Shown here one piece after another: positions 23,311 to 31,271 of a stretch of DNA of 34,285 nucleotides. Made by a program: the position numbers and the translations under genes. Within the stretch, counting starts at the first letter, position 1. Each line of letters begins with the position of its first letter. Source of the DNA: Chloroflexota bacterium. Lineage in GTDB: Bacteria > Chloroflexota > Ktedonobacteria > Ktedonobacterales > Ktedonobacteraceae. Under the pieces are notes generated by a model. It was not told where the DNA came from, searched no databases, and saw only the letters and a list, made by a program, of their open reading frames with translations. Location: assembly GCA_902812455.1 (NCBI GenBank), contig CADDZH010000053.1, positions 1-34,285 of the forward strand, read 5' to 3'.

Positions 23311-26300
23311 GTGAGTTCCACAAGTCAATCGTATGGTAGCCAGCAAACCGAGCAAACCTCAAACATGACACCTGCTTCAGATGGTGATACCCGGCCCCGT
23401 TTCTTTACCTCGCTCGAGTGGAGATCAATCGGGCCGTATCGCGGCGGGCGCGTCGTCGCGGTGGCAGGCGACCCGCAACATGCGGAAGTGTTTTATTTCG
23501 GTTCGACGGGAGGTGGTGTCTGGAAGACAAGCGATGGCGGAGTATACTGGGAGAATTGCTCCGATGGCTTCTTCAAGCGAGCCTCGGTTGGTGCGATAGC
23601 CGTTGCGCCCTCCGATCCCAACGTCATCTATGTTGGCATGGGCGAGACCTGCATTCGTGGCAATGTCTCTCATGGCGATGGCGTCTACAAGTCAACCGAC
23701 GCAGGGAAGACGTGGACGCACCTGGGCCTGGAGGACACGCGGCACATTGGCAAGATACGCATCCATCCCCAGAACCCCGACCTGGTATACGTTGCCGCAT
23801 TGGGGCACGCTCATGGGCCGAACAGGGAGCGGGGCATCTATCGCTCTCACGATGGCGGCAAGACCTGGGAGCACATCCTGTTCCGCGATGAGGATACCGG
23901 CTCTCACGACCTCGCCATGGATCCGAATAACCCGCGTATCCTGTACGCTGCCTTCTGGCGAGCAAGGCGATTGCCACATACCCTGCAGAGCGGCGGCGAA
24001 GGCTGCGGTATCTTCAAGTCAACCGACGGCGGGGATACATGGACTGAGATTACGCATAACAAGGGACTGCCGGAAGGAGCGGTAGGCAAGATCGGCATTG
24101 CCGTTTCAGGTGCAAAGCCAGATCGTGTCTGGGCCAATATCGAGGCCGAGAATGGCGCACTCTTCCGCTCTGATGATGGGGGCAACACGTGGGAGAGGCT
24201 CAGCGACGATCGCGACCTGCGCCTGCGTCCCTGGTACTACATGCATATTTACGCCGACCCGCAGGATCCGGAGACTGTCTGGATACTTGACGAGAAATGC
24301 TTCAAATCGACAGATGGCGGGAAGACCTTTTTCAGAGTTACCACTCCTCACGGAGATCACCACGACCTCTGGATCGACCCGCGCAATCCGCAGCGCATGA
24401 TCATGGGGGATGATGGCGGAGCAAGCGTAACCTTCAACGGCGGAGCAAGCTGGTCATCAATCTATAACCAGCCTACAGCCGAGTTCTATCACGTCACGAC
24501 CGACACCCAGGTGCCCTATCGCGTCTATGGAGCGCAGCAGGACAACAGCACCATCACTGTTCCCAGTCGCTCGCGGCTCGCAGCCATTGCCCTGGCCGAT
24601 TATTATGAGGTTGGCGGCGGTGAGAGTGGCTATATCGCGGTACGTCCTGACGATCCAAATATTGTGTACGCGGGAAGCTACCTGGGATATCTCACACGCT
24701 ATGACCATCGCACCGGGCAGTTGCGCGATATTACCGTCTGGCCGGAGATAACACAGGGAGCACCGGCAAAAGATGCCAGGTATCGTTTCCAGTGGACATT
24801 CCCGATCCTCCTCTCGCCTCATGATCCGAACGTCCTCTACGCTGCCGGCAACCACGTGTTCTGCTCAACAGACGAGGGAGGCAGTTGGGAGGAGATCAGC
24901 CCTGACCTGACACGCAACGACAAGAGCAAGATGGAGCCTTCTGGCGGCCCTATCACCAAAGACAATGTCGGCACCGAATACTATGGAACGATCTTTGCCT
25001 TCGCCGAGTCGCCACTGGAGCGCGGGCTGTTCTGGGCAGGCTCGGACGATGGGCTGGTGCATATCTCGCGCGATGGCGGCAAAAGCTGGCAGAATGTGAC
25101 TCCCGCAGACCTGCCCGAGTGGGCGCTGATCAGCATCATCGAGCCGTCGCCGCACGATCCGGCAACAGCCTATCTTGCCGCAACCCGCTACAAGCTCGAC
25201 GATTTCCAGCCCTATCTCTACAAAACCAATGACTATGGTAAAACCTGGACGAAGATTACGACCGGCCTCGCGGAGAATGTCTTTACTCGCGCGATCCGCG
25301 AAGACCCTGAGCGGCGTGGGCTGCTTTTCGCGGGAACTGAGACCGGCGTGCATGTTTCTTTCGACGATGGCGCACACTGGGAACCCTTGCAGTTGAACCT
25401 GCCAGCCGTGCCCATCCATGACCTCGTAATCAAGGATAGCGATCTGGTTGTGGCGACACATGGGCGCTCGTTCTGGATTCTGGATGATATTTCGCCGCTA
25501 CGCCAGTTGACAGATGAGGTACGTAGCGCCACGATCCACCTGTTCACGCCGCGCCCGTTCACTCGCTTCGCGGCGAGCGGTGGCTACCACTATCCGGCCA
25601 CCAAAGGCAAAAACTACAAGCACACAGGCGCATTCGTTGTCACCTACCGCCAGGAAGAGAAGCCCAGCGGCGAAAAAGTGGACAAATACCTCGATGCCGG
25701 GCAAAATCCACCCGATGGCGCTATCATCCACTACTTCTTCAAGGAGAAGCCGGAGGGTGAAGTTACACTTACGTTCCTCGATCAGAACGGCAAAGAGATC
25801 AAACGCTTCTCAAGTGAGGAAAGCAAGGAGCAAAAACAGGAGACGCCTGGAACCGGTGAGACGGGAGCCGGGAGCAAAGAAAAGAAAGATGAAAAAAAGG
25901 AGCCGCGCGTGCCAAAGGAGGCAGGTGCAAACCGCTTCGTCTGGAATACGCGCTATGCTGATGCCACCAAGATCGAGGGAGATGGTGGCGAAGATATGAA
26001 AGTTGAACCGCCTGTCCCTCCAGGAACCTACCAGGTGCGGCTTAATGTTGGCGATCAGAGCTATACAGCTTCCTTCGAGGTCCGCAAGGACCCGAACACA
26101 GCAACCACGCAGGAGGAGCTACAGGCGCGCTTCGAGCTGATGATGGCGATTCGCGACAAGGTCTCGGAGAGCCATAGCGCCATCAACACGCTGCGCGATA
26201 TGCGCAGGCAGGTCGAGGAGTGGGAACGGCGTGCCAAAGGAAACGATGCCTATGAAGCGATAGCAGAGCTGGGGAAGCAGATCAAGCAAAAGCTGGCTGC

Positions 26301-26577
26301 GATCGAGGAAGAGTTGTTCCAGGTCAAGGCCAAGGACCAGATGGATGTACTGGATTATCCCATGAAGCTCGACGCTAAACTCATCTACCTGTTCACCGTG
26401 GTTTCCAGCGCAGATGCCGCGCCAACACGTCAATCCGAGCGGGTCTTCAAAGAACTCTCGCAGCGATTGGATGAGCAGATCCAGCGGCTGCGCGACCTGG
26501 TTGGTACAGAGATAGCGACATTCAACAAGCTGATCCGGGAATCGAGTTTGCCGGCCATCGTTTCGACCGTAGCCTGA
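23311..26577 (+). CDS. Sortilin/VPS10-like BNR (Asp-box) repeat protein
   Basis: The 1088-residue protein has about ten Asp-box motifs of the type S-x-D-x-G-x-T-W: KSTDAGKTW, RSHDGGKTW, KSTDGGDTW, RSDDGGNTW, KSTDGGKTF, CSTDEGGSW, SRDGGKSW, KTNDYGKTW and others. These indicate one or two large beta-propellers as in the VPS10/sortilin N-terminal domain. After the propeller region come a proline- and lysine/glutamate-rich linker (about residues 820-880) and a helical coiled-coil-like C-terminal part (SESHSAINTLRDMRRQVEEW). It resembles a bacterial family of roughly 1000-residue WD40/YVTN/BNR-like proteins of unknown function. No signal peptide is visible in the N-terminus (MSSTSQSYGSQQTEQTSNM). 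The start is GTG 23311 with AAGGAG at 23297-23302. The stop TGA overlaps the terminal repeat of the next element. Confidence 0.9.
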   Translation: MSSTSQSYGSQQTEQTSNMTPASDGDTRPRFFTSLEWRSIGPYRGGRVVAVAGDPQHAEVFYFGSTGGGVWKTSDGGVYWENCSDGFFKRASVGAIAVAPSDPNVIYVGMGETCIRGNVSHGDGVYKSTDAGKTWTHLGLEDTRHIGKIRIHPQNPDLVYVAALGHAHGPNRERGIYRSHDGGKTWEHILFRDEDTGSHDLAMDPNNPRILYAAFWRARRLPHTLQSGGEGCGIFKSTDGGDTWTEITHNKGLPEGAVGKIGIAVSGAKPDRVWANIEAENGALFRSDDGGNTWERLSDDRDLRLRPWYYMHIYADPQDPETVWILDEKCFKSTDGGKTFFRVTTPHGDHHDLWIDPRNPQRMIMGDDGGASVTFNGGASWSSIYNQPTAEFYHVTTDTQVPYRVYGAQQDNSTITVPSRSRLAAIALADYYEVGGGESGYIAVRPDDPNIVYAGSYLGYLTRYDHRTGQLRDITVWPEITQGAPAKDARYRFQWTFPILLSPHDPNVLYAAGNHVFCSTDEGGSWEEISPDLTRNDKSKMEPSGGPITKDNVGTEYYGTIFAFAESPLERGLFWAGSDDGLVHISRDGGKSWQNVTPADLPEWALISIIEPSPHDPATAYLAATRYKLDDFQPYLYKTNDYGKTWTKITTGLAENVFTRAIREDPERRGLLFAGTETGVHVSFDDGAHWEPLQLNLPAVPIHDLVIKDSDLVVATHGRSFWILDDISPLRQLTDEVRSATIHLFTPRPFTRFAASGGYHYPATKGKNYKHTGAFVVTYRQEEKPSGEKVDKYLDAGQNPPDGAIIHYFFKEKPEGEVTLTFLDQNGKEIKRFSSEESKEQKQETPGTGETGAGSKEKKDEKKEPRVPKEAGANRFVWNTRYADATKIEGDGGEDMKVEPPVPPGTYQVRLNVGDQSYTASFEVRKDPNTATTQEELQARFELMMAIRDKVSESHSAINTLRDMRRQVEEWERRAKGNDAYEAIAELGKQIKQKLAAIEEELFQVKAKDQMDVLDYPMKLDAKLIYLFTVVSSADAAPTRQSERVFKELSQRLDEQIQRLRDLVGTEIATFNKLIRESSLPAIVSTVA

Positions 26578-26729
26578 TGAATTTTGACACCCGAAGAGGG
26601 GAATGGCATGGAGGGGAGGAGCGTGAGGGCAAGCACAAGGCCCCCACAGCACCTCCCTGCCACTCCTTGCCCCTACAGGTTACGAAAGCGTTTCCTCGTT
26701 ACCGGTTTTGATCGGAAAAGTTCATCAGG
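26573..26729. repeat. MITE-like element, family 2 copy 1
   Basis: The left end CCTGATGAATTTTGACACCC and the right end GATCGGAAAAGTTCATCAGG share an inverted repeat of about 11 bp (CCTGATGAA with a mismatch just inside). A GCAAGCACAAGG-type module (26625-26677) is nested inside. The related element at 33157-33327 has the same ends but a different inner module. The left end overlaps the stop codon of the BNR-repeat gene. Confidence 0.7.
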
Positions 26730-26763
26730 CGACGACCCTTCCGCAATGACCTGTTTCGGGTGT

Positions 26764-26880
26764 CATATCAAATACGTTTAAATGATGATTCTTTGGGGAC
26801 ACCCCAAACCCCGGCAGGAGGGCCTGCGGCCCTCCTGCACCTCCTGCTTGTTCCGTCTGTATTTAACCGGATTTGATATC
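26764..26880. repeat. MITE-like element, family 3
   Basis: The ends ATATCAAATACGTTTAAA and (inverted) GATATCAAATCCGGTTAAA share about 16 of 20 bases. Inside are two perfect hairpins, TTTGGGG-ACA-CCCCAAA (26792-26808) and GCAGGAGGGCC-TGC-GGCCCTCCTGC (26814-26838). No open reading frame of note is present. Only one copy lies in the window, so the element status rests on its structure. Confidence 0.6.
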
Positions 26881-27005
26881 AAAAAGCCCTCGCGCTTCCC
26901 AACCTACCACGATTTCCTAATATACAGCCCGATTGTACACAAGATGCAGGAGTTTCCCGTTTGATCAAATGAAGCCTGGAAATTCAGTAGCGGGAGGTAG
27001 ACCAC

Positions 27006-28247
27006 CTGGCAAATCGGCAGCAACTGCATCTTGTCCTGCAAGGTTCGCATATCTGGAATACGTGGAGAGAGCAACATGCAGATAGCCTCATCGATCTGAG
27101 CGGGGCTTATCTTGCTCAAAAAAATCTCAGCGAGACCAACCTCTACAGGGCCGATCTGGGTGGGGCTAATCTGCGCCAGGCACAGCTTAAGGGAACCAAC
27201 TTGAGCGGGGCCAACCTGTACCGTGTGGACTTGAGGGAGGCCGATCTGCGTCGCGCTCATCTGAGCGGGGCCGATCTCCGAGAAGTCAATCTCTACTGTG
27301 CAGACCTCAGAGAGGCCGACCTGCGCTATGCTCGCTTGAATTGGGCCGATCTTCGAGAAGTGAACCTGAGCGGGGCCTATTTGAATGGGGCTAATCTCTC
27401 CCAGGCCGACCTGCACCAGGCCAATCTGAGCGGAGCAGATCTGAGAAAGGTGGATCTGCTGGGCGCGAACTTGCGCCAGGCCAACCTGAGTAGGGCCAAT
27501 CTCTCTCAAACAGACCTTGGGGGAGCGCTCTTCAATGAAGCTACTCTCTTTCAAGCGAACCTCAGCCAGGCCATCCTCAGTGGCGGGTTCTTCACGAAGG
27601 TTGACCTCAGAGAGGCTAACCTCAAGGAGGCCATCTTGCGCGAGGCGAACCTTCATGGAGCAATCCTTTATGGTGCGAACCTCAGAGGAGTAAGCCTCTC
27701 CGGCGTGAACCTCAGCGGCATAGATCTCAACGGAGTAGATCTGCGGGGAGCTGACCTGCGGGGAGTGCCTCTCAAGGGGATCGATCTCAGAGGAGCGAAT
27801 CTCAGTGGCGTCAATCTCAGCAGTATGGATCTCAGCGGCTTCGATCTGAGAGGATTCGACTTAAGCGGAGCACATCTCGTTGAAACAAACTTGAGCGAGG
27901 CCAATCTGAGCCATGCCTCGTTGAACAGAGCCGATCTCAGCCAGGCCTTGCTCCTCAAAGCTGATCTCAGTGCCGCCAGCCTTCAAGAAGCCATGCTCAG
28001 AGATGCCGACCTCAGGCAGGCCGATTTAAGATCGGCTGACTTGCGTAGAGCCAATCTGAGTGGAGTCAATCTTCGAGAGGCGAACCTGAGCGGGGCTAAC
28101 TTACGCGGCGCAGACCTCTACATGGCCAACCTCAGCAGTGCCGACTTGAGCGGGGCCGATCTGAGCGAGGCCGATCTGAGGGGAACACTCCGCATCAACA
28201 CTAACCTCACGGGAGCCAACCTCACACGAACCCTCTTCGGCCCGTAG
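27006..28247 (+). CDS. Pentapeptide-repeat protein, apparent CTG start
   Basis: The frame encodes about 75 consecutive A(D/N)LxX pentapeptides (for example GADLREVNLYCADLREADL), which fold into a right-handed quadrilateral beta-helix. Repeats and a familiar N-terminal segment (VLQGSHIWNTWREQ, then IDLSGAYL) continue upstream of the first ATG at 27201. The next in-frame stop upstream is TAG at 26988. No ATG, GTG or TTG occurs before the repeat region, but CTG at 27006 begins LANRQQLHLVLQG, matching the usual MANxxHLxxLLQG start, and GGGAGG (26992-26997) lies 8 nt before it. So either CTG is used or an original ATG was lost and the gene is silent or starts later. 413 residues from CTG. Some pentapeptide proteins mimic DNA and inhibit gyrase; that is not implied here. 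Confidence 0.82.
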   Translation: MANRQQLHLVLQGSHIWNTWREQHADSLIDLSGAYLAQKNLSETNLYRADLGGANLRQAQLKGTNLSGANLYRVDLREADLRRAHLSGADLREVNLYCADLREADLRYARLNWADLREVNLSGAYLNGANLSQADLHQANLSGADLRKVDLLGANLRQANLSRANLSQTDLGGALFNEATLFQANLSQAILSGGFFTKVDLREANLKEAILREANLHGAILYGANLRGVSLSGVNLSGIDLNGVDLRGADLRGVPLKGIDLRGANLSGVNLSSMDLSGFDLRGFDLSGAHLVETNLSEANLSHASLNRADLSQALLLKADLSAASLQEAMLRDADLRQADLRSADLRRANLSGVNLREANLSGANLRGADLYMANLSSADLSGADLSEADLRGTLRINTNLTGANLTRTLFGP

Positions 28248-28292
28248 GTTCCCGATGATGATGTTTACCAACCAGGATCGGTCATACCCGGA

Positions 28293-28436
28293 GAACGGGC
28301 GGGCGACCATCAAGGCCCACCACCCCGCTCCACAGCCGCCCTCGCCCCTACGATATACGGATCGGCCTGCCAGGGGGAACGGGCGGGCGACCATCAAGGC
28401 CCACCACTCCGCTCCACAGCCGCCCTCGCCCCTACG
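28293..28436. repeat. 84-nt-period tandem repeat, two units
   Basis: Two near-identical 60-nt units (28293-28352 and 28377-28436) begin GAACGGGCGGGCGACCATCA, continue AGGCCCACCAC(C/T)CCGCTCCAC, and end CGCCCCTACG. They differ at only one or two positions and are separated by 24 nt of unrelated sequence. The ends resemble the CCCCTAC ends of the other dispersed modules. The remaining part of the 28248-28477 gap shows nothing recognisable. Confidence 0.85.
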
Positions 28437-28477
28437 GGCTACGAGATTGGACAAGTTCAAAATCGGCCCAGATGCCC

Positions 28478-29557
28478 TTAACCCGAATACAAGTCAAGGG
28501 CTGCTGTGCTCACCTCTTCCACTGGAATAGCTGCGACGAATGAAGGGCGGTGGTCGCAGGGCCTCTGGCTGCGATCAGTTCCACAGGCGGGGCAGCGCAC
28601 ATTCCAGGAAACGAGCGGGCGGTGGCGCGAACGGGTGAGCAGCCCGGCAGTCACCAGGTTGAAGCACCAGAAGATGCCTACTGTTGGCGTTCCTACTGAT
28701 GCAGCCAGGTGCAGCGGCCCGGAGTCGTTGGCAACCAGCAGGCGGCAGCGGCTGAGCAGCCCGGCAAGCCCTCCAAGCGTAAGACAGCCACAGAGCGGTT
28801 GCGCCCTGGCTCTCATCGCCTGAACAACTGCCTCGACAGGCTGCTTCTCTTCTGGTGTACCGGTAACGAGCACATGCGCGCCGGCGGCCGCCAGGGCATC
28901 TCCCACTGCCGCAAATTTTTCCGGCGGCCATTGCCGCTGCGGGTCTTGAACTCCCGGATGGATCGCTACCAGGGGCTGTCCCTCCTCAGGGACAGCACGC
29001 CTGGCCTCGGCAATATCATTTTCCACAAGCGCAATACGCGGCTCCAGCACAATGGGCGTTGCACCCACCAGCGAGACGACCTCAAGATAGCGCAGGATCT
29101 CCGGCTGGAAATAGATGTACGGAAGCCAGCGATCGAGCGGAGCCGCGCCAGGCGTTTTCAGACCAGCCGTGACGCGAGCGCCCAACTGCAAGATGAACAG
29201 GTTAGAATGCTTGCCGCCGCCATGCAATTGCAAAGCCAGGTCAAAACGCTCTTCCCTCATGGCCTGGAAGAAACGCTCCTGCCCGGCAGCATGCTCCGCC
29301 AGCTCAGCATCCTCGCCCTCACTCACACCCCTATACGAGGGAACAACGACTACCCGGTCAACGGGGCCGGGCCTTCCCTGCAGAAAATTCGCATGCCACG
29401 CTTTCGCAAGGAGAACGATTTCCGCCTGCGGATATGCCGCGCGCAAGGCCTCCAGCGCGGGAAGAGTAAAGAGAAAGTCGCCCAGGCCATTAGCGCGCAA
29501 CACGGCTATTTTACGCACGCCTGGGATTTTCTCACCGAGCTGTTGAAACATATGCAT
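28478..29557 (-). CDS. Glycosyltransferase family 9 (heptosyltransferase-like)
   Basis: The 359-residue protein has the two Rossmann-like halves of the ADP-heptose:LPS heptosyltransferase family: IAVLRANGLGDFLFTLPALEALRAAYP at the N-terminus, LQLHGGGKHSNLFILQLGA, VAIHPGVQDPQRQWPPEKFAAVGDAL as the nucleotide-sugar domain entry, and LLVANDSGPLHLAASVGTPTVGIFW, the family signature. The sugar donor and acceptor are unknown; Chloroflexota generally lack lipopolysaccharide, so the acceptor may be another cell-surface glycan. A Cys-rich stretch (CPACGTDRSQRPC) lies near the C-terminus. ATG 29557 is followed two codons later by a second ATG. A gene for a 6-phosphogluconate dehydrogenase is upstream on the same strand, separated by a repeat. 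Confidence 0.9.
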   Translation of the reverse strand: MHMFQQLGEKIPGVRKIAVLRANGLGDFLFTLPALEALRAAYPQAEIVLLAKAWHANFLQGRPGPVDRVVVVPSYRGVSEGEDAELAEHAAGQERFFQAMREERFDLALQLHGGGKHSNLFILQLGARVTAGLKTPGAAPLDRWLPYIYFQPEILRYLEVVSLVGATPIVLEPRIALVENDIAEARRAVPEEGQPLVAIHPGVQDPQRQWPPEKFAAVGDALAAAGAHVLVTGTPEEKQPVEAVVQAMRARAQPLCGCLTLGGLAGLLSRCRLLVANDSGPLHLAASVGTPTVGIFWCFNLVTAGLLTRSRHRPLVSWNVRCPACGTDRSQRPCDHRPSFVAAIPVEEVSTAALDLYSG

Positions 29558-29596
29558 TTATCGCCGCCAGGATCGTCTGCTCCTGCACCAAAAGGA

Positions 29597-29648
29597 CGAG
29601 GGCAAGCGCAAGGCCCCACACCACTCCATACCACTCCTTGCCCCTACT
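29597..29648 (+). repeat. GCAAGCGCAAGG repeat, copy 3
   Basis: CGAGGGCAAGCGCAAGGCCC ... CCACTCCTTGCCCCTAC is a direct copy of 26625-26677 in the same orientation and inverted relative to 23192-23244. It separates the glycosyltransferase from the dehydrogenase stop at 29650. Confidence 0.75.
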
Positions 29649-29649
29649 T

Positions 29650-30675
29650 TTAGGATGTCTCGTCTTTCTCCAGGTGGCCGCCGAACTCGTAGCGCATGGC
29701 CGAGAGGATTTTATCGGCAAAGTCAGCCTGACCACGCGAGCTAAAGCGCTCATAGAGTGCCGAACTCAGCACAAATACCGGAATGCCCTCGTCGATAGCA
29801 GCAGCTATTGTCCAGCGCCCTTCGCCTGAATCTGAGACATGGCCCTTAAAATCACTGAGATTGGGATCTTTGAGGAGCGCGGTGGCCGTGAGGTCGAGCA
29901 GCCAGGAACCAATGACGCTACCACGACGCCAGACTTCCGCGACATCCGCCAGGTTGAACTCATACTGGTAATATCCCGGATCGCTCAATGGCGCCGTTTC
30001 GGCATCAATATTCTGCTGCTGTAAGCCAATATTGGCGTGGCGCAGGATATTCAGTCCCTCGGCATAGGCCGCCATGACGCCGTACTCAATGCCATTGTGA
30101 ACCATCTTGACGAAGTGGCCAGCTCCATGCGGGCCGCAGTGCAGGTAGCCGTGCTCTGCCGTACCACCAACTTTCTCTCGCCCAGGAGTACGCGTCGTTG
30201 CCTCCACGCCAGGAGCCAGGGTCGCGAAGATCGGGTCGAGGCGCTTCACGACCTCATCTTCGCCGCCGATCATCAAGCAGTAACCGCGTTCAAGGCCCCA
30301 AATGCCGCCGCTTGTTCCGATATCAAGATAGTGGATGCCGTGCGGTTTGAGCTTCTCCGCGCGCCGGATATCATCATGGTAGTAGGAGTTGCCGCCATCA
30401 ATGACGACATCATCTTCGGAAAGCAGTGGTATCAATTGATCCAGCGTATCATCTACGGATGCCGCCGGTACCATCAGCCAGATAGCGCGCGGGGTAGAAA
30501 GTTGATGCACAAGGTCTTCCAGCGAGCTCGCTCCTGAAGTGATGGCTCCCTCTTTCAGGCGTCCCTGCACAGTGCTTGCATGACGAGCATAGCCAACGAC
30601 GGTATGACCATCGCGCAGCAGGCGCTTGGCCATATTCGCCCCCATGCGTCCAAGTCCAACCAATCCAAGTTGCAT
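29650..30675 (-). CDS. gnd: 6-phosphogluconate dehydrogenase, decarboxylating (short form)
   Basis: The enzyme oxidises 6-phosphogluconate to ribulose 5-phosphate plus CO2 in the pentose phosphate pathway. The 341-residue protein is of the shorter YqeC/GndA-like form. The N-terminal dinucleotide-binding motif is LGLVGLGRMGANMAKRLL; VIDGGNSYYHDDIRRAE, GGIWGLERGYCLMIGG and GHFVKMVHNGIEYGVMAAYAEGL carry conserved substrate and catalytic residues. The start is ATG 30675, since the protein then begins MQLGLVGLGRMG and GAAAGGAAGAC lies upstream; the frame continues to 30762 without support. NAD versus NADP preference is not decided. The neighbour glycosyltransferase may share the transcript. Confidence 0.93.
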   Translation of the reverse strand: MQLGLVGLGRMGANMAKRLLRDGHTVVGYARHASTVQGRLKEGAITSGASSLEDLVHQLSTPRAIWLMVPAASVDDTLDQLIPLLSEDDVVIDGGNSYYHDDIRRAEKLKPHGIHYLDIGTSGGIWGLERGYCLMIGGEDEVVKRLDPIFATLAPGVEATTRTPGREKVGGTAEHGYLHCGPHGAGHFVKMVHNGIEYGVMAAYAEGLNILRHANIGLQQQNIDAETAPLSDPGYYQYEFNLADVAEVWRRGSVIGSWLLDLTATALLKDPNLSDFKGHVSDSGEGRWTIAAAIDEGIPVFVLSSALYERFSSRGQADFADKILSAMRYEFGGHLEKDETS

Positions 30676-30743
30676 ATTGTCTTCCTTTCTTTTCTTTGTT
30701 ACTAAGCGGTGTATTCGGAAAATACGTTGATGTTGACGAAAGC

Positions 30744-30901
30744 CGATAATGAATGTTAACAAATTAATTAGGGTAATATGAGGGATTGCCTTTGAGCCGA
30801 TAAATCGGCGGTGGGCGCGATCAATCGGCCCCTACAGTTTTCCTCCGAGTAATTTGTTTATCTTCATAATCGGCAGTGGGCGCGATAAATCGGCCCCTAC
30901 G
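30744..30901. repeat. MITE-like element, family 1 copy 3, with adjoining core module
   Basis: The left end CGATAATGAATGTTAACAAATT and the right end AATTTGTTTATCTTCATAATCG (ending near 30872) match inverted at about 18 of 22 bases. The element (129 bp to 30872) carries the core GCCGATAAATCGG...CGATCAATCGGCCCCTACA at 30796-30836. A second module follows directly at the right end (CGGCAGTGGGCGCGATAAAT then CGGCCCCTACG to 30901). Confidence 0.8.
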
Positions 30902-30959
30902 AACTTGTCGAATGCTCCACTAAGGGGTTTCCCTACTATGACCACGAACCAGCCTGCAA

Positions 30960-30988
30960 TGTAGGGACAGGGCTTGTCCCTGTCCTAC
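30960..30988. repeat. GTAGGGACAGGG hairpin module
   Basis: GTAGGGACAGGG-CTTGT-CCCTGTCCTAC forms a perfect 8-bp stem (30965-30972 with 30978-30985). It belongs to the same group with GTAGGG/CCTAC ends but has a different core. A related unit GGGCAGGACAGGCACAAGGC...GTCCCTACA is at 33214-33243. Confidence 0.7.
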
Positions 30989-31029
30989 TATCCTCCCCTC
31001 CAATCAGGCCTGCTTGCCGCCCCTGTTCC

Positions 31030-31134
31030 TAGGGTAAGGGCAGGGCTTCACCACGTTGTGGCCGTCCCCTGACGCTATTATACGGCAAATCAGGATAGGG
31101 GTGGCCACGATGTGGCGAAGCCCTATCCCTACCA
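31030..31134. repeat. Inverted pair of GTAGGGATAGGGCTTC modules
   Basis: The left unit TAGGGTAAGGGCAGGGCTTC...TTGTGGCCGTCCCCTGA and the right unit CAGGATAGGGGTGGCCACGA...GCGAAGCCCTATCCCTACCA are inverted copies of one module. Each unit itself has inner inverted parts (CCAC...GTGG). They cut off the coding of the methyltransferase remnant to the right. Confidence 0.7.
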
Positions 31135-31259
31135 TATACGTCTGCGCGTGTGGAGACATTGTACAGCGTAGTGGGCATGAAAGAACAGGCATCCCCCTGA
31201 GCATGCACCTGAGCGGCTTCGTTCCACCATTCCCGATTGATTTGCATGTAATCATCCAC
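31135..31259 (-). pseudogene. Remnant of a class I methyltransferase gene (N-terminus)
   Basis: The minus-strand frame starting at ATG 31259 reads MDDYMQINREWWNEAAQVHA then QGDACSFMPTTLYNVSTRAD, which resembles the beginning of SAM-dependent methyltransferases that start DYIxxNRxxWDEAAxxHAxG. After about 38 codons it runs into the repeat modules at 31030-31134, and no SAM-binding motif GxGxG follows. It is taken as a truncated gene fragment. It begins 12 bp after the stop of the small regulator-like gene. The assignment is by short similarity only. Confidence 0.5.
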
Positions 31260-31271
31260 AATAGAAACTCC

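Noticed and set aside
26904..27656. 250-codon minus-strand frame with periodic hydrophobic pattern
   Set aside because: It is the antisense of the pentapeptide repeats, whose 15-nt periodicity produces regular sequence on the other strand.
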